A DNA stretch of 64,000 bases from Homalodisca vitripennis (GCF_021130785.1 NC_060212.1:150378501-150442500), one strand, 5' to 3'; shown: positions 34,601 through 46,799, counted from the first letter of the stretch. The notes: a model not told the origin generated them from the sequence alone. Numbers and translations: made by a program.

Positions 34601-37600
34601 AAATAATTTTAAACAGGTGTAATAATTTTACTCTTTATTGCTGTTTAAATTTTAAACTAAATACAGAGTAAAAAACTGTATATTTTTAAATGAATGTAAA
34701 ATTTAATAAAAGAAATAGTGTACACTTACACACACAACACGTCCACGACGACGTGGACCCCATCGGGTAAACATAAACTTTCACAACTCCCGTCGTTTAC
34801 CCGGTCGGTATGAATTTCATTATTGCGTTTTTATTGTTTGCCTGTCTTTATTATTTGTTGAATGTAGTCCCGCGTTTAAATATATAACTTAGACTATCGT
34901 GTATCCCGTTGGGCGCACGACTGCTTAATTTCTTTAGGTAAATGATCTTTTAGGTACCACTTGGGGTACACGGAAAAACATTGAAAAACCATATTGAACA
35001 TACATATTTTGTGCGGAATCGGAAAGCTTACATACATATATCGTTATACTTAAACGTAAAAAAACCCCGATTACGGGATTTTGCCATTATTATTAAAAAC
35101 ATTCGACAGCAAATAAAAAAAGTCAGGAAATAACCCGTCCTCGAAAACTTCTAACGAAAACGTCGAAAACGAAAATAACAAGTTCATTTAATTATGTTTA
35201 AAAGCACAAACAAGGATTATTATTGTGAATCCTTTTTAACCTATTCTTTATAGACAAATGAAAAAGGTAAGGATGTGGTTTGCATCTTTCCATAAAGAAC
35301 TAGTTGTTTTAATTCAGTTTTTATTTTACTATGAAATATTTTATCATTTCAATGCTTTCAGAAATAAATTAAGCTAGTTTCTTAAAAAAAATGAATTGTT
35401 AAATGTGTTGATAAGCACTAATCGTGAAAACGCTGAACTAATCGGCCAATTATTTTTGTTATTTTTGTTGAACCAGTCGAGGAATGTTCTTACGGAAAGA
35501 AAAAGTAAAAAAGTTTCACGAAATATTTTTTTTTATTTGAGGAAATAATGGTAACGTTTATAAAACATAATCCAATGTGATCTGACACTAAACAGCTTTT
35601 GGCACTTTCAGCCGAAGTTTACCAAAGAGACTAAAACATTTGTTTACATTAAGACTTTAGAGACTATTAATTATGCAGCGCTTGATCAGCAGTGTAATGC
35701 AGATAGGAAATACAAAGTTACTATCAAATGTTTACTCCATATTCTGGTTTAGCGAAATTAACCCATTTAATCGATTAAAAAACTGTTTAAACGCTGTTAT
35801 AAAACCCATCTTAGTAAAGAATCTGTAAATATCTGCACGTAAGATACCTCAAACTGGTTGGCTACCTTGACATTGTGATGTGGCATGTTTTCCAAGACAG
35901 TTAGTAATTACAATTTAACTTAATATGGAGCTAATGGATCAGTCATATTAATTTTTTACCACCTGTTTTATTACTTCCGTTAATTAATGTAAGTATAATG
36001 TGCCACAACGTTAAGGGAATCCAACGTATGCATATATTTACATTTTTTCATTCAATTCAATTTTATTGCAATACAATATGAACTGCGTACTACATCCTGG
36101 AACTGGCAGTCATTTTTTTCTAAGATGGCAGGTTATTATTTAGTGTTTTTCACCCGTAGTTAAAAAAATATTACATTGTTACTACAACCTATATGTGTAA
36201 TACATTTTTTTCGGGAAAATGTGGAAATAATTCTGGTATGGTATACATTAAGCATCCACCACCAATAAAATTACGACACTTAAAAGATTTCTTTCTTTTT
36301 TGAAAAGCGATGGGACTGCACCTGGGCAAGTTTTATAATATAATAAATATTAGAACCTGAGATAGCTAATTTATTTTTCATTTTATAATATATTTTCATA
36401 AAATATATAATGGTATCCAGGTTGCCTTCAAGAAGAATTAAGTATATTGTAAAAATTGCCAATATTGCCACGGCAGGCTGAATTTGTTACTATGGTTACG
36501 ATTATTTTCAAACAAAAAAATATATAATTCTTACACTAAATGTTCTAAAATTTATAGAATTATTATATATACTACAAAGCAATAACTAAAATAATAACCA
36601 ATTTAACATTTTTTGTGATTGAAAAGTGGTGGGATGTACTAAAGTTTGTTGCTATGGTTACGATCATTTTTTAAATATATTTAGCCAGTTATTTAGCCAA
36701 ATATATAATTTTTACACTAAACGTATTCAAACTATACTAAAATGTAGCATATTATAGACTAAAACAAAGCTATAAACCAACATAAACATGATATATTACT
36801 AATTTTCAAAATGGCGTAGATTTATGACGCCATCATATTATGATTTATGATTTATGAATTGTGATATCACTGTTACCAAAATTCTTTCTATTTGAAATGG
36901 TATAAATAGTGGTGGTAGTGTTGATGTATCTGCTATATGAACTTTCAAAACACGTGCATTTCAGATCGGCATTATAATGATTGTCAGTTCCAGGGAAAGT
37001 AGTACCCAGAATACACTAATGGTTTAACTACGTCACTGCCATTTATAATGAACTTGGATAAACGTACTAATGGCATTGTTATTGCAACACTCTACCGTGT
37101 AAGCAGTAGAATATATAAATTGCTTAGCAACGAGCAACATTCATTTTTGTTTATACACGTAAGAAACAAACATATCTACACCAATGAGCACATTACACGT
37201 TAATGATTATTAATTTTAATTTTGAAGTTGTTTAACATAATTACTTTGTACTGACGTAATTAAATTATTATTACTTAACTTCCGTGTCAACTTTTTGAAA
37301 TATAGCCGAACAAAATGTCAGATGTATTGATGACATAGGTTATAATATTACCCTTTTTTCAGTGTCTATATATAACGTTAAAACAATACGAACTAAAAAA
37401 CGACGTATGGTTTGAAATTGATTTACTCACAAGAAATGTTATATTTACTCGTGCTTAATTTATATTAGGTCAATGAATTAACCTGTAACTACTTAGATCA
37501 AAGAAAACTAATTTGATTTTGTTAACAATAAATGAAAAGGACTGTTTTACTGTTTTCAAATTTACAACGGATTTAAATTGATTATTAATAAATATATAAA

Positions 37601-40600
37601 ATTTCTCAAGAAGAATAAATTTATATCTTAGGGTGAAATTGATCGAGTTGGCGAAAATAATTATATATATTTAAAATTTATCAAGTTTTGAAGAATTTGT
37701 TGTAGAATTAAGAGTTTAAAACCAATTTATGAAAGCTCATAAAGATTTAATGTTTATAAAGTTTTGAAGTTACAATTTTCTCAAATTGAGTTTTTTAAAG
37801 TCCGTAATGTCAAAATTTTAGTAAAAAAGTCACTTCCATCGAAGATGTCATCTTTGCCACAGGGGTGTATTATGTGAATGTTAAGTGGAGTTCCAGTTCA
37901 CCTTTTTCTTAGTGCAGCTCTTGGAATCTGACGTTGTCACAGACTTGAAAATTGGAATTTGGAGTTTCTACGTCTGAAGAGATAAAAAAAAAGATGACGA
38001 TGAAGTTAAAAATAAACACTTAACATCTTTTCGACATCAGAGACCCCTAGATTAAAAAATGTTGTGTAATCTAGGTGAAGATGCATTCTCATTGTCTCAT
38101 TAGGTGCACAATCGAGTGCACCAAGAGAAAGAGCTGGAGCCAAACAATATTCCCATTAGATCAACCCTTTCTACATTTGCTACTTAATGTCTTGATATAG
38201 AAAAGGATAATAAAAACAACTTTGAAAACTGTTGCTCAATGAATTTTAAGTTATATGTCCAAAATATTGATATTAGGGAACTTTATATGGATTTTTACCC
38301 TTAAAAATAGCTTACACAATTCTTCTTATGTTCCTGGTGGTGAAATTCAGGAAGGGAATAAATATCCTTAGGGATCGGTATAATCAGAATAACAGGCACT
38401 GGCTGATTACACCAATGGTTACTTTTGGTTACTCTGCATTGTACTTTGACTGTTGTTGGGGAAAGGAGATAAAGTATCTCAGTAAGTTATCTCAACTCCT
38501 ATCAATCTTTGCCCATACATAGGGGCTTATTGATTGCATTGTTTGGTTTCCATTGTATTTATTTTTGTTCATTAATAGGTATGACATTCTTAAAAGCTAC
38601 TTTGTAAATTCACTTCACATAATAACATTACAAATCACTAATTTCACCCAGAATTTGTTTGTTGAGTATTCAATATTTCTGGCAGAAAACTATAAAAGCT
38701 TAACAGTTGCCATAAAACTTTAGTCTGAAGGATTTCCATTTAGATTTATTTATTTATTTTGAAGTGAAGATAATATCTATGAACAATCTGTCTTTGTCTC
38801 TAACTACATAAAACTTCATTTAACAGATATTTTTATTTCTAGTGTTAGAATTAACTCTTCAAATCTTTCTCTTGCCTATAAGTACACTCTAAAAATTTTG
38901 CAACATAAAAAATGTAGACCATGAAATAAACCTATAAAGTTATTGAATTAGTTTGTGATGTAAAAATTTTATTCCTAAATTATAATTTCTTATAATTATT
39001 TTGCATTAGCATATAGTTCCACATAAAGTATGTATGTCAGAATAAATTTCTTTAATATTTGACTATTTTTTCCCTATCCATTTTGAAAGGCAGAACAAAC
39101 CATCCAAGTGTGCCCAGCGGGATAGCAGATAAACTTATATACAGTTAAATATAATGTTGAGCAAGACTAATATCTTGCAAATATATATAAAAACTTCGTT
39201 TAAAAATGAAATAGTTATATGTATTTAAAAAAAGACAATGCAGAAACCAAACAGTTCCGTAAATCTAGGCCAATATAAAAATTAAACAAATAGCATATGC
39301 ACATAGCAAAATTTTGTCATTTAATGGTAGACAAATCGGAATCAAAGATTATGATGATTTAATAAAATCTTTACCTGATAAAATTAAAGCTTTTATGTAC
39401 AATCTATTACAATAAAAAGTTTTCCACAAGCAACATGTAACCCCACGGTCTTCAGCATCTATTAAAAAAATTATGTATAATAATATACAATATTAATATT
39501 CTTAGGGTTTCTGGTAGGAATATAGGCATATTCTTATTTCAAAAATACAAAAAATTGGAATAGTAAGAAAATTCTGGGCTATGCCCCACTGGTTTGCAAA
39601 GAAATGAAAAGTCTTTCTATTAATATTTCGCAATCTTGGTCTCTAAAGTTGCAAAATATTAATAGAAAGAGCCTGCTAAATAAATGTAATCAACTGTTCT
39701 GTTTAAACATTGTTTTATGACAGCATATATACATGTTTACATTCATTTGGCCATAATTTCAATTTGTTTGCATTTATAGTGTGAAAGCATAGAGTAAGCT
39801 TCATAGTAACAACACTTCTTATTTCATCTTGTTCTTCAATCGCTCTTTGGAAAGCAGTAAGAAAATATCCAGATAATAAGGTTAAAAGCTTTAGTAAATA
39901 TATATTTTTAACTGTGCATTTTAGTAAATATTAAGTATGCAGTTCTAAGGCAGTACGAGTATTTACAGCCTCTACTGTAAATTTAGAAACTGTTATAAAA
40001 CTCATCTTAGTTGTATTTTGACATAAGTAGGTTTCTCCGACCTGTGTATTGTATATATTGTTTTCTTGTCTGGGAAACAAAGCAAAATCAGCTATGGAAC
40101 AAAAAATTTTAAGACCGAATTAAATTTCAATGGCCCCAAACATACACTTTTTGACAGATTTTCCTTGAATGTGGCAACAAGGCAAACACAACATTGGCGT
40201 TGGAAATATAATGCACTCGAACCAGAAGTGCTCATAGACGTGCAAAGCCTACGAAAATGCATGTGAAGCCGCGGGTGACTGCTAGTAACTTTAGTATCAT
40301 TACGTTCTTATGAAAGCTCTAATTTAACACAAATATTAATTTTAAGTTGGTGCTTTTTTATCAGTAATTCCTACTGTTTCTAGTATTCAATATCTGACGC
40401 AAGTCTGATATAAATCTGAACGCATATTCTGTTGTATAGTGTGCAGAGAAGACTGGATTGTCGTGGGCGGACGTAAAAGCCTGCATGCAGTCAGGTGAAG
40501 GAACACAGCTCCAAAAAGAGGCAGAGGCAAAAAGTTACGCTACTCGAATTTCCCACTATGTACCAACAGTAGTAATAAATAAAGTAGGTATACAGCAAAT

Positions 40601-43368
40601 GTTCTCTGGGTTTAATATACAAGGTGCACAATAAGATATCTCTCTCCCCATTTAGATGGGAAAGGGAAATAAGTAGGCTATACTATGATAATATTAATTT
40701 ACATTTTGTTTGTATCCTGAGATATACCCATAGATTATGGATAGTATTATGTCGATTTGCCTTTGTTATATAAGATATGCGAATAGCCACGAGCTCCTTC
40801 AAAGTCCATTTTCTTCTTCTTCCTAGTTGCGTTTTGTTGTTTGTCCTTCCTTGTTCCATATACGTAGGTCATATTGCTACAAGAAACGAAAACTTATTTT
40901 GTTAGTTTTACATTATAATAATATAGGCTATTATTAAGTACTGCAAAACATTCAAAATTCTAAGTGTTTATAACATTGCTACCAGCAATATTGTTGTGGG
41001 GCAATAAAAAATATATTTATATATTTTTTCATGTATTACTCTATATTTTAAGGTTTGACACCTAAAAAAATACACAATCGTAGGCTAAAATATACCTTGC
41101 CGCGTAATCCGAAATTAAAATCAATAACACATTTCGGTTAAAAGATACAACCACGACTATCAGGGAATAGAATACAATACACACATTGGCGTTAGCTTCT
41201 TCAAAAACAATATTCAGTCACGACTCACGACACATAGGACATACCGTGAATTAAGGACACATGGGTGCGCTCTTGCTCTTGCGCATGTAGGCAAAGTCAC
41301 GGCTAGCCACTACAGTAGGAGTCACCAGAGAGTGCAGTTGAGGGAGGAGCCTATTTGGTGCGTGACCTTGGGGTAGCCAATGAGGACTGAGCGACGTTGC
41401 CAATTTTGTTCCCCGTTTAAACCTTAGCGCTATGTACCGGGCGGTAGTTGTAGTGTCTTGCGGCAACGTCGCGCGGGCCTGTCCATTTTATTGGTCACCG
41501 CCAACTGCACTCTTTCGTGCCTTCTACTGTAATTAGTGTAAAGTTGGGCACTGCACACAAAAGAGGCCCAATGAGATCATTGAATGTAGGACTTTCCTCA
41601 TTTTAATACTTAATAAAGATTTTTTAAATCTCAAACATGTTTAGTCTATCTACAACAGTAGAACCAACCGTGTAACGAAGGTCTCATTATAATAACTTTT
41701 TGACAAATTTTATACGTAGATTTTAAGAAATAGTGGGAATTGTTTGAAAGTAACCAAACATTATAGTTGTATACAGGGTGTCCAAAAAGTCCCGGGTCGG
41801 TTAAATATTTTTCAAAATATTTAAAATAGAGCTACAAAACCTTACACAAAGTTAGTGGACATAAAAATCTATTTTATCACATATTCAATGATCCGGTACT
41901 TCCTCAGAGGGGGCGGCCCGCTAGGAGTCAGAAGAAACTCTTAAATGTAAGCATAGGTTGATATGCATATCAAATAAAAGGGCTTTATTAGTAGAGTACA
42001 GAGCCGCAAACCCGACCTCAAACGGATAACCGAGTCAAAAATGACAGCCGTTCAAAGATGGCTTGAGTTTGCAACTTAGGTTAATGTAAAAAGTAAACTG
42101 ATGAGCTTTTTGATTTTAACTTAACTAACCCAAAACTGTTTACAATTAATTGATGTTGTAGAATAATAAGTTTCGTTATTTCTGAGAGGGATCGGAGTTT
42201 TGGGTAAAAATAGATTTTTACATCCAGTAACTTTGTGTAAGGCTTTGTAGCTCTATTTTAAATATTTTGAAAAATATTTAACTGACCCGGGACTTTTTGG
42301 ACACCCTGTATAATGCTTCAGCTTTTGGGAGTAACATCGATTTTACTAGTTAGTACAACCAAAAGGAGTAAGTTACTAATGGGCTATCGATCACAATGCA
42401 ACGAAAGTAGTTATTTTGTTAAAACTTGCATGATCAGGCTCCGATTGACATGGTTGGGGTATTTAGGATTAGGCACTGTCTATTAAGTAATAAAATAGCT
42501 ATAAGTTGATTAATAGTATTGAGCTATAAATTATAGCGTACTTTTCCTTATATATTTGTGGCCTATTGACTTTTACTGTTCTTATTACATTTTCTTCCAA
42601 CATTTCAAGGGGGGGGGGTGACTACTTGATATACCCTCTGACAATCCAGACATACATTTTTTTCAATGTAACAATTGTATTAGTCACTTACTAAATTCGA
42701 TATAGTTTGTTACATATGCTATGTTGCATGGAAATGGTAATCAATTAAATATTTAACCCATTAACTGCCACGTTCAAGATATTACATGTTTCCATTTTAA
42801 TTCGTTTATCGTGCTTGATGTATAATGTGCAATTTTAATTTTGTGAACAACTTTCTCAACCAAGTTAATGAGTTTCAAAGTTATCAACCGTTTTGTTTAG
42901 GTGGCAACAGCTTTAAGTATAAAATTAGCCGTATCGTATTTGAATTCTTGATAATTTGTGTTGTTTCTATTGCTGTACTGTGGAATTAATAAGAGACTTA
43001 TTACATGAAAAACATATGTACCGCACTGTATATACCTGATTGACATGTGAAATGTGTATAAACCTAATTGGTAATTGCTGTAAATAATTAATTTAAAATG
43101 GCATATCCATTAATAGTCGTTACAATCGCTAAAAACGAATAAAAATTCTTACAGTAAAAATCTCTGCACGCAATTGCACCTGGCACTTAAGTATCGCTAA
43201 ATTCCTGAACTAGCGGTAATTAAATGTAGGGTTGAATGTTTGCATAGAATTTCATTTGTTTTGTTTCAGGTATACAAACCGACAGAGCAGAATGAAGCAG
43301 TGAGAGGGAAGTTTAATGAAGTTATGTGTAGATATACACGAAGTTCTGACATATGTTCTCTGGCGTGA
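31578..43368 (+). CDS. GILT-like lysosomal thiol reductase (five exons)
   Basis: Coding exons are 31578-31643, 32646-32777, 34159-34311, 40440-40583 and 43270-43368. All junctions are phase 0, giving 197 residues. Residues 1-18 form a signal peptide (hydrophobic core GLVALLATFAVA). Residues 29-36 hold the active site, YESHCSDS: one redox Cys (C33) and Ser in place of the second (C-x-x-S). Residues 74-89 are the GILT signature, CHHGEKECKSNMVMSC, with His for the usual Gln. Late conserved text includes YVPTVVINK. Sequons lie at N24 and N68. GILT proteins reduce protein disulfides in the endo-lysosome and act in antigen handling or antibacterial defence. The length is normal to short. The family assignment is firm; the missing second Cys, seen in many insect GILTs, leaves the activity uncertain. 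All introns are GT/AG. Confidence 0.93.
31672..31693. repeat. Poly(T) tract in GILT intron 1
   Basis: About 22 uninterrupted T, 28 bases after the exon 1 donor. Confidence 0.9.
32272..32480. repeat. Tandem duplication, about 107-110 bp x 2
   Basis: GCAGTGTGxACCGGAAATACCTATACA through ATGAAAATAAAGAAATAATAAG occurs twice, starting at 32278 and 32385. The second copy has a 3-bp gain (CAACAGG versus CAGG) and a few substitutions. It lies in GILT intron 1. Confidence 0.9.
32646..32777 (+). CDS. GILT exon 2: thioredoxin-like strand and C-S-D-S active site
   Basis: Follows ATGTCCAG and encodes 44 residues including LTVLYESHCSDSRKFI and LELVPFGKAR, both hallmark GILT stretches. The donor is CGG|GTTCGT, weaker than consensus. 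The frame runs on past the donor into a stop, which supports the splice. Confidence 0.9.
32921..33140. repeat. Degenerate tandem repeat, about 73 bp x 3
   Basis: Copies start at CAAACTGAG (32921), CAAAATGAAG (32992) and CAAACTGAG (33067). Each continues with AATTATACTGTxCAGxCAxGACTTTGxxTTTTGG-like text. It lies in GILT intron 2 and explains the 60-codon frame at 32960-33142. Confidence 0.85.
34159..34311 (+). CDS. GILT exon 3: CxHGxxECxxNxxxxC signature
   Basis: The acceptor is CTCTGTTAG. The next AG, two bases later, would begin with a TAA in phase 0, so the first is preferred. Encodes 51 residues with the full family signature and DFVSCYMGDPDYGG. The donor is CAG|GTTAGT. Confidence 0.93.
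36480..36830. repeat. Tandem duplication, about 165 bp x 2, diverged
   Basis: TTGTTACTATGGTTACGATTATTTT (36486) and TTGTTGCTATGGTTACGATCATTTT (36649) start two related stretches that share ATATATAATTxTTACACTAAA and xACAAAGC. Lies in GILT intron 3. Confidence 0.6.
39608..39674. repeat. Inverted repeat with 22-bp arms
   Basis: TCTTTCTATTAATATTTCGCAA and TTGCAAAATATTAATAGAAAGA flank a 15-nt loop, with one mismatch and perfect complement otherwise. Lies in GILT intron 3. Confidence 0.8.
40105..40290 (-). repeat. RTE-like dispersed repeat, inverted copy
   Basis: The complement reads GTTACTAGCAGTCACCCGCGGCTTC, then GTGCATTATATTTCCAACGCC and AAAAGTGTATGTTTGGGGCCATT, the same order as the copies at 1963, 2765 and 50630. 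It ends about 150 bp before GILT exon 4. Confidence 0.6.
40440..40583 (+). CDS. GILT exon 4
   Basis: Follows GTTGTATAG and encodes 48 residues: CAEKTGLSWADVKACMQS, GTQLQKEAE and HYVPTVVINK, all standard GILT C-terminal text. The donor is AAA|GTAGGT. The preceding intron is 6.1 kb, the largest in this gene. Confidence 0.93.
41230..41540. other. GC-rich patch in GILT intron 4, unassigned
   Basis: About 300 bp clearly richer in G and C than its surroundings, with several CpG and two CCAAT-type boxes (AGCCAATGAGG, ATTGGTCACC) in opposite orientations. It could be a promoter, a repeat fragment or a gene-derived relic. The 71-codon - strand frame at 41251-41466 shows no domain. Confidence 0.35.
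41774..42308. mobile_element. Mariner-type MITE, 535 bp, long terminal inverted repeats
   Basis: Terminal inverted repeats of about 83 bp begin CAGGGTGTCCAAAAAGTCCC and differ at only about two positions. TA abuts each end (41772-41773 and 42309-42310). There is no transposase frame. The tip GGGTGTCC(G)AAAAAG also occurs at the tip of the 7297-8259 mariner, so the two probably belong to one superfamily. Lies in GILT intron 4. Confidence 0.92.
43270..43368 (+). CDS. GILT exon 5 and stop
   Basis: Follows TTTGTTTCAG and encodes the last 32 residues (VYKPTEQNEAV to SSDICSLA) with the last two Cys, then TGA at 43366-43368. Confidence 0.9.
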   Translation, partial: VYKPTEQNEAVRGKFNEVMCRYTRSSDICSLA

Positions 43369-43376
43369 TTTATAAA

Positions 43377-43382
43377 AATAAA
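43377..43382 (+). promoter_or_regulatory. AATAAA polyadenylation signal for GILT
   Basis: The hexamer lies 8 bases after the GILT stop codon and is followed by a T-rich tract (TTTTTTTG) that could serve as the downstream element. A very short 3' UTR would result; alternatives further on cannot be excluded. Confidence 0.5.
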
Positions 43383-43719
43383 TTTTTTTGTTTATATGTG
43401 TCTATTTATATAATTATCTAACCAATGGTGACTGGCGTTAACGTTGTAAGGTCGCACGACCACCTATTTTTAAGGAAAAGGTAGATTTTAGGTAATGATA
43501 ACACAATGGCGTGAAGAAAAAATAATATGAAGGAATTTACTCTTTTCATTTCTTGATTCTGTGAAATACTTAAATACTAACTTCAAAAGTACGCAAAAAA
43601 ACTTGACTACAAAGCTTCTGCCCTATGTCGTAATATTTATGAAGAAATTACATTACAGTGGTGAGTTCCAAAATCATTCCTGTCGCCATGGCAACCGAAA
43701 ATGACGGCAGTAGGAACGA

Positions 43720-44940
43720 TTGATTGTAGGACTGTAGGTCCACGCCTAGTTTTGACGAGGGTGGCTGACGTCACTTTTCTGCAGGGTAGGACAGTTAGTC
43801 CACGCCGACAGCCGTGGACTAACTGTCCTACTTTTCAAAACTGACCTGGCCGTGCGATAATTTTTCTACCTGCGCTCATTCTTCATTATGTGGAAGAATG
43901 TGAGTGATACTTCCACTACACACGCCCAGCGTACTGCTTAGGCAGTAAATATAACAGCTTACTCAAACCAAAACTCAAGGTATCACATATGAAGTGGGTT
44001 GCTAATTGGGATTAAATTTGAACAAATTCCATACATCACTACATTACTATCTGAGTAATTCCGCAATATCCTAATGAATGATAAACATCTACAGTAAGTT
44101 TGTTTTAATTATACCTTACCTTGGTCCATCGTTAGTATCAGGAGGTAAGATATTATTAAAAATTAAACTTTTAAAATAGGTATAACTCAATTAGGGAAAT
44201 TTGTTGATTATTTGTACTAACAACGAACTTTATGTTTATTAACATAAAGTAACGGATATATTTTGAAGGACAATAATGCATATAACAGTTATTACAAATA
44301 CATACATATAGTTATATTAATTTTGGAAAAATTATTAATACATTGGTTGGTTTAGTAAAAAGTTAAATAATTTATTTAAATAACAACAAAGAATTTAAAT
44401 AAATCAGAATGAGCAAAACATACGATTAGTCTCAAACACCATGTACACATAGAAACGATGATAGGAAATTATTAATACAATGTAAATATAAAAATTAATT
44501 TACATAATAATAATAATAATAATAGCAATAAAAAAGTAACATACAAAAATTCAATGACGATTAGCGCAGAAAAAAAAACTTCGCAATACACTTAAGAAAA
44601 TAAACCCAACTTTCATTTATGCATTTAGCTTTTTGTTTCAATCTTTGCTGTAGGTGGTCTTCTTCTGTAGCGAGTCAGAAAGAGGTATTAAAAATACTGT
44701 ACTGTAGTCTACTGAATAATATTTATCAGAGATATAGTATAGATCTCGAAACAACCGTTCAAGGGCAGTAGAGTGAGTACGGCGATCCCCTGTCAAACCC
44801 TCGTCAAAAGAAACCCGTGAGTCGGACAGTAGTCCACGGTCCACGGTCCCGGCCTGGGACCCACTGTCCACCCCTTCAGAAGCAGTTAAGAAATTACCCC
44901 GACAGTTTTACGACGTGGACCTACAGTCCGTTTACCGGAA
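43720..44940. repeat. Region of related GGAC...GTCC palindromes, possible DNA element
   Basis: GGACTGTAGGTCCACG at 43732 is repeated as its complement, CGTGGACCTACAGTCC, at about 44913-44928. Between them lie a near-perfect hairpin at 43786-43831 and a looser palindrome at 44825-44870 (GGACAGTAGTCCACGG...GGGACCCACTGTCC). The pattern suggests an element of about 1.2 kb with terminal and subterminal inverted repeats. No transposase is seen; the 77-codon - strand frame at 44638-44871 is unassigned. No target duplication could be identified. Confidence 0.45.
43786..43831. repeat. Perfect hairpin, 19-bp stem and 8-nt loop
   Basis: The arm GTAGGACAGTTAGTCCACG (43786-43804) is exactly complementary to 43813-43831. 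The loop is CCGACAGC. Confidence 0.95.
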
Positions 44941-45002
44941 CGATTATAGTGTATTTTAGAACTGCCCTTGATTATGAAACCCACTTATCTTTCCGATCTA
45001 CA

Positions 45003-45022
45003 ACACACACACACACACACAC

Positions 45023-45068
<46 letters not shown>
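45003..45068. repeat. (CA)n(TA)n(CA)n compound microsatellite
   Basis: About ten CA units, then about seventeen TA units, then five CA units. It produces the HTHTHT/YIYIYI tail of a spurious frame. Confidence 0.97.
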
Positions 45069-45974
45069 GAGTAAATTGTAGTGCGAGTTCATATTTCACA
45101 ATCGTTTTCGTACAACTCTGGTACAATTTTTATATTTTGGAACCTACTGCGGTAGGTACTTGTTTTTCTTCTCATATCAATTTCGAAACTACTTCATAAC
45201 TTGAAAATTTCTTTTCAAGGCATAAACAAGTTATATTCAATTATTTGTTAATTGTTGCAAGCCAAGATTTTGCTTATAAAAATCCATAATTATACGGTTT
45301 GAGTATTGTAAGAATATTTATGAAAGATTGATTTTATCAAACCGTTCGATAAATTTATTGATTCTATTGTTTCTTTCCAGCTACTCCAATTAATTTTAAC
45401 TATCCAATGTTTCCAGTCCTGTCAATCAAATAAACCTTCTTTCGCAACCGTAATTGTTGCCTAGATTTATTTTTATAAATAATTTAATCTTCTACGCTTT
45501 TTAATGTATTAAACAATGGCACCAAGGCATTGAATGTGCTTAACTTTGTATTCAGACAATTTTCAAAATATCTATCCTATTAAATAAGCAAACCCAGATT
45601 TATAGATTATCTTTAACATACCATAAACCTTTTTTAATAATTAATTAATAACATATTTCAACAACTTATCTTTAAACCGTTACTAAACAGTATTCATTAG
45701 CAAAATCTCAATCCCAAATTGACCAACAACCTTAATTCCAGTCAATTTACGTACAGCAGAAAAGCGTGAGGTCATATTTACTGCATCCAAAAGACATATG
45801 TAAATAAGGCTTGTAGATATAAATCATTTTGAGTTTGGCCTATCAGAGCATACGCAATCTCCAAAATACCTAGTTCATATATTTCAGAGAAACACTTGTT
45901 GATAAGTCTTATTGGGGAGTAAATTAGTATTTGGGGACACAGTAACACTTCCAGACTGTTCAAAGGTTACTCAC
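45069..45974. other. AT-rich DNA, nothing assigned
   Basis: No conserved frame or repeat recognised between the compound microsatellite and the putative - strand exon. Confidence 0.45.
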
Positions 45975-46275
45975 CGAGTTCCTGTGCCTCGGAGAAGCCT
46001 TGACCTCCGGTTGTTGCTTGGACAGTCGAGGCATTGTGGAGATCTCGAGCACGGAGCAGAGAGACACCAGTTGGTCATCCAGCAGAAGGCGAGGTCTGTG
46101 GTTGCAGCAAGGGCGGGTACACCTCCTGAGGACCACGGGGGTGTAGCCGTCAGTCTTTGTCCCGCAGGAGACCCGCTTCTTGCGCACGCACTCTTTGCAA
46201 GTCAGAAGCTCCATGGTTGCTGTACCGTTCAGGGTCTGGGAGCCGAGATGCAGCATTCCGGAAACTCTTACTGAC
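45975..46275 (-). CDS. Putative coding exon, Cys-rich, product unknown
   Basis: The - strand is open from the acceptor CTCTCAG|G (46275) to a canonical donor TCG|GTGAGT (45974). A stop lies just upstream of the acceptor, and the frame stops again four codons after the donor. Codons strongly prefer G or C at the third position although the surroundings are AT-rich, as in real exons here. From the first Met (46256) it encodes 94 residues with MELLTCKECVRKKRVSCGT, RRCTRPCCNHRPRLLLDDQ and LVSLCSVLEI. There is no signal peptide and no family is recognised. The GC-rich block at 46800-47130 may be its promoter and first exon. No partner exon was found downstream. It could also be a retained pseudogene fragment. 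Confidence 0.45.
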
Positions 46276-46799
46276 CTGAGAGACTATGACAGTCGAGACC
46301 TCGAAAGAGATCTTATAGGCTCGACACGAATGTGTTAATATTCAAGAGAAATGCCAACCTAAAGAGATGGTCTTAAGGGATAGTATATCTAATAATTCTT
46401 CAACTTTGAGATTGGAAGTGAAATGCAGATAAGTATGGATAATTACATATATGCATAATTGTTATGTTTTATTTTATGCTTTTTATGTGTGGGTAAAGTT
46501 TTTAATTTTAATTTTCAAACAATTTTAATTAACAAATCTGTTTTTAATTAGTTTTTATTATTCTTTCATTTTACTGACGACTATAATGTATGTTTTGGCA
46601 AAAGTATAAAAAAAATTAGAATTTATTTATTTTTTGAATTATGAATTAAAACTGTTCACTGAGCGTTTTTGAATCCCTTATATGGAGATAAGTCGAAAAA
46701 TAATGTTCAAATCGTGTTATAAAAAAGTAATTAGGATTATTGTGATTTTTATACCGTTTTATGAAAATCGCAGTTATCTACTATAAGTGTTCGAATTGG

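Larger units (their letters stand above)
34312..40439 (+). other. GILT intron 3, 6.1 kb
   Basis: AT-rich, with several minor repeats. 34740-34860 has a GTCCACGACGACGTGGAC palindrome and GGGTAAAC/GTTTACCC arms. 36480-36830 has two diverged tandem copies of about 165 bp beginning TTGTTACTATGGTTACGAT. 39608-39674 holds a hairpin. 40105-40290 has an inverted RTE-like copy. The 64-codon frame at 38328-38522 has no recognised domain. No gene is called inside. Confidence 0.7.

Noticed and set aside
45912..46274. 120-codon + strand frame
   Set aside because: The - strand has better codon bias and correct splice sites; the + frame is its shadow.
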